Assembly: GCA_902468045.1 (NCBI GenBank)
Contig: CABQXG010000026.1
Span: 1-10,144, forward strand
Length of the DNA stretch: 10,144 nucleotides
Origin: an uncultured Collinsella sp.
GTDB taxonomy: Bacteria > Actinomycetota > Coriobacteriia > Coriobacteriales > Coriobacteriaceae
Reading direction: 5' to 3'
Every line of letters begins with the position of its first letter. Within the stretch, counting starts at the first letter, position 1. A model generated the notes under the pieces. It saw only the letters and a program-made list of their open reading frames with translations, was not told where the DNA came from and ran no database searches. Below are positions 5,052 through 10,144 of this stretch, one piece after another. A program made the translations under genes and the position numbers.

Positions 5052-6830
5052 CTAGTCGAGGTTCTCGCGGAGCCACTTGATGGCGCCAGCGGGGTCGCGA
5101 GTAAGGTCGATATATTCCTTGCCGCGCGGGGCGAGCAGCTTAATGCCCAGACGATCGGTGTCGGCCTTCATGTCGTTGTAGTAGCTACGGACCTGCGGGG
5201 CGAGCACGATAACGTCGTACTGATCCATGATGGCAGTGTGCTGACCATAAGCGCCTGCGGAGGAAGCGATGTTCTCTCCGGTCTGCGCAGCACCCTCCTT
5301 GATGGCGTTGGCGAGCATGGCAGAGGTGCCGGCGCCGGCGCATAGGACGAGGACCTTCAGGCCATCGACGTCCTTCTTAGCGGATGCGTCGGCGGCGGGC
5401 TCGGGCTGATCGGCGACAGGCTTGCTGTCGGCGGCGGCAACGGTCGTCTCGACGGAAGCGGTGGCCTGCTCGACAGCGGGCGCAGAGGTGCTGGCGGCGA
5501 TGGTGGCAGCACCATCGGACTCGAGACCCAGCTCGGCGGCGCGCTCGGCCTCCTGGTCGCAGAGCAGCTTATCGTATGCCTTCAAGAACGGCAGGTAGAT
5601 GATGGCGTCCAGCAAGATGATGATTGCGACAAACACCAGGGCGATAAGCTGGAAGTTCGTGGTGATGAAGATGCCGATGGGGGCAGGGGTAGCCCAAGGC
5701 ACCACGAAGGAGAAGCCGTTCATGCCCACGTTGTCGATAAAGAACTTGGCAACGCTTACGTTGACGCAGCCGGCGGCAACAAAGGGGATGAGCATGTAGG
5801 GGTTAAGGATCATCGGCGCGCCAAAGAGCAGCGGCTCGTTGACAGCAAAGGCAACAGGAACAATCGAGGCCTTGCCGACGGCTTTGAGCTGTTTGGACTT
5901 CATAAAGAGAATCAGCAGAAGCGGCACGATGAACGTGGCGCCGGTGCCGCCGAACTCACCCACGAGCGACATGTTAAAGGTGAGGGAGTGGGCGGGGTGG
6001 CCACCGGCCAGCAGAACCTGCAGGTTCTCGGCCTGGTTGGCAAGACGGATGGGGTCGATGCCCGGCTGGACAATCGAAGGGCCGTGGACGCCGATGAACC
6101 AGAAGAACGCGGTGGCCGCCTGAATAAGGATGAGTCCGGGGTAGGTCTCTGCCGCAGTGAAGAGCGGGGAGAGCAGTTTGATAAGCAGCTCGGAGAACGG
6201 AACGCCCATGAGGTTGCGCACGACGACATCGATGATGCCGCAGATGATGACAGCGCCACCGAAGGGGATGATGTCGCGGAAGTTCTGAGCGATGGCGCCC
6301 GGAACCTCCTTGGGCAGCTTAATGGTCAGATCGCGCGAGACGCAGAACTTATAAACCCAAACGGTAATGAACGCTGCGATATAGGCCGAGAACAGACCGC
6401 GTGTACCCATGCTGGTGCAATCGAAGACCGAAAGCTCGGAGCCGTTGAACTTGGTGGTGAACTGCGTAACAGCGAGCAGCAGCATGCTGCACTGGGCGGC
6501 AACCATGGTGGAGCCGTCGTTGAGCACCTTGCCGGCGGGCATGCGACGGTTCATGGAAGCCGTGAAGTTCTTGGCGGTGGTGCCGGCAACCATGATGCCC
6601 ATGACGCCCATGGTGAAGTTGTACAGCTTGTTGCACCAGTCGATGAGCGGCTGGGGCAACGTGATTCCAACTACGCCGGGAAGGGTGGCGATCAGCAGAA
6701 AGATCGAAGAGGTAAGGACGATGGGCATGCACCCAAGGAATCCGTCTTTGATGGCCTGGAGGTAGATGTTTCTCGAGATCTTCTCGAAGAACGGTTGATG
6801 CTTTTCGAGCATCTTTACGATGGCGTCCAT
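5052..6830 (-). CDS. lacE: Lactose-type PTS permease EIICB (cassette 1)
   Basis: The 592-residue protein is a fused EIIC-EIIB of the lactose/cellobiose PTS family. The N-terminus MDAIVKMLEKHQPFFEKISRN is typical of LacE. The membrane EIIC domain spans about residues 1-425, with the conserved GVHGPS (247-252) and NEPLLFGAP (331-339) motifs that bind sugar. An Ala-rich linker (about 430-488) joins a cytoplasmic EIIB domain with VLVLCAGAGTS; Cys497 is the phosphorylation site (codon at 5340-5342). The protein takes up lactose or a related beta-galactoside and releases its 6-phosphate, the LacG substrate. AAAGGAG stands just upstream of the ATG at 6830. It is the first gene of the cassette and is divergent from the LacI-type gene. 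No lacF (EIIA) accompanies it, so phosphate must come from an EIIA made elsewhere. Confidence 0.93.
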   Translation of the reverse strand: MDAIVKMLEKHQPFFEKISRNIYLQAIKDGFLGCMPIVLTSSIFLLIATLPGVVGITLPQPLIDWCNKLYNFTMGVMGIMVAGTTAKNFTASMNRRMPAGKVLNDGSTMVAAQCSMLLLAVTQFTTKFNGSELSVFDCTSMGTRGLFSAYIAAFITVWVYKFCVSRDLTIKLPKEVPGAIAQNFRDIIPFGGAVIICGIIDVVVRNLMGVPFSELLIKLLSPLFTAAETYPGLILIQAATAFFWFIGVHGPSIVQPGIDPIRLANQAENLQVLLAGGHPAHSLTFNMSLVGEFGGTGATFIVPLLLILFMKSKQLKAVGKASIVPVAFAVNEPLLFGAPMILNPYMLIPFVAAGCVNVSVAKFFIDNVGMNGFSFVVPWATPAPIGIFITTNFQLIALVFVAIIILLDAIIYLPFLKAYDKLLCDQEAERAAELGLESDGAATIAASTSAPAVEQATASVETTVAAADSKPVADQPEPAADASAKKDVDGLKVLVLCAGAGTSAMLANAIKEGAAQTGENIASSAGAYGQHTAIMDQYDVIVLAPQVRSYYNDMKADTDRLGIKLLAPRGKEYIDLTRDPAGAIKWLRENLD

Positions 6831-6906
6831 AGAGCTCCTTTGCTACTTGATGCGCGATGCATGTGGATGGAACTGGTCGTCGATGGATGGTCAGGACTGC
6901 CCGGAA

Positions 6907-6927
6907 ACCTTCCTGCTTAAGGAAGGT
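6907..6927 (-). other. Leader hairpin upstream of lacE
   Basis: ACCTTCCT (6907-6914) and AGGAAGGT (6920-6927) form a perfect 8-bp stem with a five-base loop. It lies between the operator and the lacE start, so it would be in the 5' untranslated leader. No U-run follows on the minus strand. It may stabilise the message; function is unknown. Confidence 0.5.
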
Positions 6928-6931
6928 ATTG

Positions 6932-6955
6932 CGAAATGACAACGTTGTCATTTCG
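6932..6955. promoter_or_regulatory. Perfect 24-bp palindromic operator, LacI/GalR type
   Basis: The palindrome is centred on the CG step of AATGACAACGTTGTCATT (6935-6952) and extends symmetrically three bases on each side. A centred CpG in an 18-20-bp palindrome is the usual LacI/GalR operator form. It lies between lacE and the divergent LacI-type gene and overlaps the predicted lacE transcription start. The adjacent regulator is the obvious ligand, by inference. Confidence 0.85.
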
Positions 6956-6957
6956 TT

Positions 6958-6976
6958 AATGACAACGTAAGACATT
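6958..6976. promoter_or_regulatory. Second, imperfect operator
   Basis: AATGACAACGTAAGACATT repeats the left half of the 24-bp operator exactly (AATGACAACG), but its right half is degenerate and offset by one base. The half-sites are 23 bp apart, about two helical turns. It overlaps the predicted lacE -10 box, so it may be a weaker co-operator. Confidence 0.6.
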
Positions 6977-6992
6977 TTTGGAAGAGCAACAA
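6964..6992 (-). promoter_or_regulatory. lacE: Predicted lacE promoter
   Basis: On the minus strand TTGTTG (6987-6992) is separated by 17 bases from TACGTT (6964-6969). The -10 fits TANNNT only loosely. The boxes overlap the second operator, and the strong palindrome covers the start-site region just downstream, the expected arrangement for repression. Confidence 0.45.
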
Positions 6993-7105
6993 GGATTTAC
7001 GGGTGAGTGGTCGATATTGTCCGGTAAACGGTTGATTTATCAGTCAAGCAGGTAGTGTATGCTAGAACGCAAAAAACAAGCGATGTAAAACCGACTGGAG
7101 AAGTA

Positions 7106-8116
7106 GTGGCAACGATGGACAAGAAAAATATCTCAATGAACGATGTAGCAGTTGCCGCGGGCGTTTCTCTCAAGACGGTTTCGCGTGTGATCAACGAGCC
7201 CGATAGCGTGCGAGAGTCGACACGCGATAAGGTTCATTCGGCCATGGAGGCGCTCGGGTTTCGAGCCAACTTTGCCGCGCGTTCACTCAAGTTGGGCCGT
7301 TACGGGTGCATCGGCGTCGTGCTGTTCCACTTGTCGGGCGGTGCCGTGGACATGATCGACGGTATCGCCGATGCCGCCGAAGAGCGAGGCTTTGCTCTTA
7401 CGATGATCAAAAAGCGGGCGGGGGAGAAGATGACCCTTGCCGAAGCGGCGCGTAGGATGTCGCAGCTCCCCGTCGACGGCATGATTTTCAACCTGCGCCA
7501 GATGGTCGATGACTTTGATACCTTTGAGGCGCCGAAAGACCTCAAGACGGTGATTATCACACCGATGGAACATCCTACCTGCTCTACCGTCAGTGACGAC
7601 CAAGAGGGCGGCGCGCGCATGGCGTGCGAGTACTTCTTGAACCACGGGCACAAGAACGTGTACTTCGTCTCTGGTAAGAAAGAGTCACTGTCGAGCCAGT
7701 GCCGTATGAAAGGTTGGCGAGCGGCACTCGAGGCACGTGGCATTGAGCCGCCCGAGCCTCTGCAAGGCGATTGGAATGCGGATAGTGGCTATGCCGCGGG
7801 CCTTGTGCTTGCCGATAAGCCCGATTGCACGGCGGTCCTCGCTGCTAACGACTGCATGGCAAACGGCGTGATGATGGCTCTACGTGACAAAGGGCTCAAT
7901 GTGCCCGACGACGTGTCCGTGATCGGCTTCGACGATGAGCTCTACAAGACGATTCCCAACTCGATTCTGACGTCGGTGAAGTTCCGCCACCGCGAGCTGG
8001 GCGTCCGTGCGCTTAACGAGGTCGTTGCGGGCATAGAAACTCCGAGCTCCAGAAGCCGTACGCTCGTCTCGGGCGTGTTGGTCGAGCGTTCCAGCGTAAA
8101 GGACTTGCGGGCGTAG
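7106..8116 (+). CDS. LacI/GalR-family transcriptional repressor
   Basis: The 336-residue protein begins with a LacI-type helix-turn-helix (MNDVAVAAGVSLKTVSRVIN, residues 11-30), then the hinge region NFAARSLKLGR (55-65), whose Leu61 is the residue that wedges into the central CpG of LacI-type operators. A periplasmic-binding-protein-like effector domain follows, with SDDQEGGARMA, VYFVSGKKESLSS, VLAANDCMANGVMMALRDKG and VSVIGFDDE. GTG at 7106 is chosen because GGAG (7097-7100) is five bases upstream; the ATG at 7115 is too far from it. The gene diverges from lacE, and the shared region carries a perfect palindrome of the type this family binds. It probably represses the lacE-lacG cassette 1 and is relieved by a sugar or sugar phosphate. 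It could also control cassette 2, whose promoter lies outside the window. Confidence 0.93.
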   Translation: MATMDKKNISMNDVAVAAGVSLKTVSRVINEPDSVRESTRDKVHSAMEALGFRANFAARSLKLGRYGCIGVVLFHLSGGAVDMIDGIADAAEERGFALTMIKKRAGEKMTLAEAARRMSQLPVDGMIFNLRQMVDDFDTFEAPKDLKTVIITPMEHPTCSTVSDDQEGGARMACEYFLNHGHKNVYFVSGKKESLSSQCRMKGWRAALEARGIEPPEPLQGDWNADSGYAAGLVLADKPDCTAVLAANDCMANGVMMALRDKGLNVPDDVSVIGFDDELYKTIPNSILTSVKFRHRELGVRALNEVVAGIETPSSRSRTLVSGVLVERSSVKDLRA

Positions 8117-8128
8117 ACGTGCTCGGCT

Positions 8129-8195
8129 CGTTCATCTCAATCTGTAACAGGTAGAGCCGAAAATCTCAGCTAGATGTTACAGATTGAGACAAACG
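8129..8195. repeat. ATCTGTAAC palindromic repeat, copy C
   Basis: The 26-base arms (8129-8154 and 8170-8195) pair with about four mismatches and enclose AGCCGAAAATCTCA. Arms and loop match copy B at 3401-3467 closely. It lies between the convergent ends of the LacI-type gene and the second lacG. Without a T-run it is not a canonical terminator, but as a stable hairpin between converging genes it could help end transcription on both sides. Confidence 0.82.
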
Positions 8196-8256
8196 GCTTC
8201 CGACCTGCACAAAAAGGCCGGGGGCAGGTTATGTGGGCAGACAACCTCGCAAGCCG

Positions 8257-9696
8257 CTAGTCCAGACGACGGGTCTGCGCTACGTGCTTGTACCAGTAGG
8301 CGCTTGCCTTGGGCGTGCGCTTCTGGGTCTCAAAGTCAACGTAGAAGAAGCCATAGCGCTTGTTGTAGCCATTGGTCCAGGAGAACTGATCCTGCAGGCT
8401 CCACAGGAAGTAGCCGCCCACGTTGACGCCCACCTCCATGGCCTTGAGCAGCCAGCGCAGGTGCTGCTCGATGTAGTCGATGCGCGGCTGATCGTCCACA
8501 AAGCCGTCTTTGTAGGGGTCCTTGTAACCCATGCCGTTTTCGGTGATGAAGATCTGCTTGTAGTTGGGGTAGCGCTGCTTGATGTAGACGAGCAGGTCGA
8601 ACAGGCCCTCGGGATAGATGATCCAGTCCCAGTCGGTGGTGGGGATGCCGGGCTTATTCACGTGCTCGCCAATACCCTTGACGCGCCAGCGGCCGGTACC
8701 CTTCTCACCCGTACCGTTGTGGTGCAGGTCGTTTTCGCCGTCGTAAGCCTTCAAAAAGCGGCACTGGTAGTTGTTGACGCCCAGGTAGTCGTTGTAGAGC
8801 GCGGCCTTGCGCATAATCTCGAGGTCCTCGTCCAGAATCTGGATGGTGCCGCCCGAGACGGCAGCCAGACGGTTGGCGCACTCGAGCGTGTCGGGCGCGT
8901 AGTCGCCGCGGAAGGTGGCGTCGAGCAAGAACTGGTTCTGCAGCACGTGCTCGTTGTTGGCGGCCTTGATCTCGGCGGGGTCGTTCTCGTTGAGCGGGTA
9001 CTTAAACTCCAGCGACTGGATAACGCCGATCTTTCCCTTAAAGCCGCCGTTGTGGAACGCCAGCACGGCCTTGGCGTGGGCGAGCATCATGTTGTGCTCG
9101 CACTGGAAGGCTTCGGCCAGATGCGCCTTGACGCCACCGGGGAAGGTACCCTCGATGTAGGTGTTGGAGGCGTCGGCCCAAATCTCGTTAAAGGTGAACC
9201 AGTAGGTCACCTGGTCGGCGTACTCCTTAAAGCAGAAGGTGGCAAAGTCCACAAAGGCGTCGATGGTCTCGCGGTTGAGGAAGTCGCCCTTCTCAAAGAG
9301 GGGAAGCGGCGTATCGAAGTGATGCAGCGTGACAAACGGCTCAACATGGTGCTTGTGGCATTCGGCGAAAAGGTCGTGATAGAACTGGACGCCCTCGGGG
9401 TTAATCTCACCGGTGCCGTTGGGGAAGATGCGGCTCCAGGCGATGGAGAGGCGGATGCCGTTGATGCCGAACTCCTCGCACAGCTTCAGGTCGACGGGGT
9501 ACTGGTTGTAGAAGTCCGAAGCGGGATCGGGGGAAAAGCGCCCCTGGGCCTCCAGGAAGTCGTCCCAGGCAACCTTGCCCTTACCGTGAGTGCGGGTCTC
9601 GCCCTCTACCTGGTAGGCAGCAGTGGCGCCGCCAAAGACAAAGTCCTCGGGAAACTGCGCGGGCGGGTTGGTGACGCTAGCAGGATTAACGGACAT
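8257..9696 (-). CDS. lacG: 6-phospho-beta-galactosidase, GH1 (cassette 2)
   Basis: The 479-residue protein is a second complete GH1 LacG. The acid/base is Glu171 in WFTFNEI and the nucleophile Glu386 in ITENGMG. Ser439, Trp440, Lys446 and Tyr448 in FSWTNGYNKRYG give the phosphate-binding and galactose-specific set. The stretch HVEPFVTLHHFDTP is closer to the classical Firmicute LacG than the matching part of the cassette 1 enzyme. The N-terminal region is nearly the same in both (FVFGGATAAYQVEGETRTHG), while the middle differs widely, which suggests old paralogues. The start at 9696 has only a weak GGA site, six bases away. It follows lacE of cassette 2 by 66 bases with a hairpin between. I see no convincing T-run terminator after it; the ATCTGTAAC palindrome lies 60 bases downstream. 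Confidence 0.92.
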   Translation of the reverse strand: MSVNPASVTNPPAQFPEDFVFGGATAAYQVEGETRTHGKGKVAWDDFLEAQGRFSPDPASDFYNQYPVDLKLCEEFGINGIRLSIAWSRIFPNGTGEINPEGVQFYHDLFAECHKHHVEPFVTLHHFDTPLPLFEKGDFLNRETIDAFVDFATFCFKEYADQVTYWFTFNEIWADASNTYIEGTFPGGVKAHLAEAFQCEHNMMLAHAKAVLAFHNGGFKGKIGVIQSLEFKYPLNENDPAEIKAANNEHVLQNQFLLDATFRGDYAPDTLECANRLAAVSGGTIQILDEDLEIMRKAALYNDYLGVNNYQCRFLKAYDGENDLHHNGTGEKGTGRWRVKGIGEHVNKPGIPTTDWDWIIYPEGLFDLLVYIKQRYPNYKQIFITENGMGYKDPYKDGFVDDQPRIDYIEQHLRWLLKAMEVGVNVGGYFLWSLQDQFSWTNGYNKRYGFFYVDFETQKRTPKASAYWYKHVAQTRRLD

Positions 9697-9719
9697 GATG
9701 ATCCAATCGTCTAGATCGA

Positions 9720-9753
9720 AGGGCCAGCCGGCTGCTGATGGTCGACTGGCCCT
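9720..9753 (-). other. Intercistronic hairpin between lacE and lacG (cassette 2)
   Basis: AGGGCCAG (9720-9727) and CTGGCCCT (9746-9753) form an 8-bp stem with an 18-base loop that could pair further. No U-run follows. Its place matches the hairpin in cassette 1, though the sequences are unrelated. Confidence 0.65.
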
Positions 9754-9762
9754 GGACGTTAC

Positions 9763-10144
9763 TTACTTCGAAAGCTGCTCGGAGACGAAGGCGAGAGACT
9801 TATCGCCGTTCTGGGAGAGCTCGATGTACTGCTTGCCACGGCAGGCAACGCACTTGTTGCCCACGCGCTCGCAGTCTTTCTGCAGGTCGGCCAGGTAGCT
9901 GGCGGCTTGCGGGGCCAGGACGACCAGATCGAAGTCAGGGAGCATGTCCACGTGGTTGCCATAGGCCTCGGCAGCGGTCTCGAGGTTAATACCGCGCTCC
10001 TTGGCGGCCTTGGCCAGCGCGTTGGCGAGCAGACCCGAGGTTCCGCCGCCCTGGCAGAGCACGAGCACGCGCCTGCCGTTGAAGTCGCTGGCGGTCGTTG
10101 CCTCGGCGGCGGGTGCTGCGGGAACGGCGGGGGCATCGGACTTC
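9763..10144 (-). CDS. lacE: Lactose-type PTS permease EIICB, C-terminal part only (cassette 2)
   Basis: The frame is open to the window edge; the last 126 residues are visible. An Ala/Pro-rich linker (KSDAPAVPAAPAAEATTASD) leads into an EIIB domain starting RRVLVLCQGGGTSG. The phosphorylated Cys is encoded at 10054-10056. The domain continues AYGNHVDMLPDFDLVVLAPQ and CRGKQYIEL, as in lactose/cellobiose-type EIIB. The linker in frame upstream shows this is the tail of a fused EIICB like the one in cassette 1, not a free IIB protein. Its IIB domain differs widely from that of cassette 1, for example in the residues after the Cys and in the C-terminal helix. The gene precedes lacG of cassette 2 in the same direction, so the two probably form an operon whose promoter lies beyond the window. 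Confidence 0.9.
   Translation of the reverse strand, partial: KSDAPAVPAAPAAEATTASDFNGRRVLVLCQGGGTSGLLANALAKAAKERGINLETAAEAYGNHVDMLPDFDLVVLAPQAASYLADLQKDCERVGNKCVACRGKQYIELSQNGDKSLAFVSEQLSK

Noticed and set aside
7032..7063. Promoter of the LacI-type gene (TTGATT and TATGCT)
   Set aside because: The spacing is 20 bases, too long for a normal sigma-70 promoter, and the alternative -35 boxes are weak.
8129..8195. Rho-independent terminator of the LacI-type gene
   Set aside because: The hairpin lacks a T-run on either strand and is a copy of a dispersed palindrome; it may still slow polymerase but is not a canonical terminator.
8233..9714. Long plus-strand open frame (about 490 codons) fully antisense to the second lacG
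   Set aside because: It mirrors the lacG codons, has no recognisable domain or ribosome site, and is a common by-product of high-GC coding sequence. A similar frame opposes cassette 1 lacG at 4020-5345.
9763..10068. Free-standing small EIIB protein starting at the internal GTG
   Set aside because: The frame stays open upstream through an Ala/Pro-rich linker like that of the complete LacE, so it is the C-terminal domain of a fused EIICB.

Overview
The window looks like chromosomal DNA from a high-GC gut actinobacterium, most likely a Coriobacteriia member close to Collinsella. This rests on base composition, the style of the lactose-PTS genes and the dispersed GGGGACGTTCYT palindromes. It is an inference from recall, not a database match.

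Layout. Positions 1-54 hold the 5' part of a leftward tRNA-Thr(CGU). Next comes a rightward, solitary mannose-family PTS EIIB-like gene (212-706) in which the phosphorylatable histidine is replaced by tyrosine. Its 3' end runs into a 180-bp nested palindromic element (682-861). A leftward galM (928-1980) with its own terminator diverges from a rightward DeoR/LacR-type repressor gene (2186-2950). A 600-bp AT-rich gap (2951-3554) follows. It holds three unrelated repeat structures: an array of about seven TGACRYGYAAA sites, a four-copy TGATACCGA palindrome cluster, and two copies of a 66-bp-type ATCTGTAAC palindrome. A third copy of the last lies at 8129-8195.

The rest is phospho-beta-galactoside metabolism. 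Cassette 1 is leftward: lacE (EIICB-Lac, 5052-6830), then lacG (6-phospho-beta-galactosidase, 3555-4976), ending in a strong terminator. A LacI-family repressor gene (7106-8116, rightward) diverges from it, and the shared upstream region carries a perfect 24-bp palindromic operator. Cassette 2 is a second leftward lacE-lacG pair. Its lacG (8257-9696) is complete, but only the C-terminal EIIB domain of its lacE (9763-10144) is inside the window. The two lacE-encoded IIB domains are clearly divergent, so the cassettes look like distinct paralogous systems rather than a fresh duplication. Each cassette has a short hairpin without a U-tract between lacE and lacG.

How it works together: LacE imports and phosphorylates lactose or a related beta-galactoside, and LacG splits the 6-phosphate to galactose-6-phosphate plus aglycone or glucose. 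No EIIA-Lac (lacF) and no tagatose-6-phosphate genes (lacABCD) are present, so these must be encoded elsewhere. GalM, the DeoR-type and the LacI-type regulators fit a galactoside-utilisation neighbourhood. The inactive-looking EIIB and the repeat-rich gap are the parts least explained by known biology.
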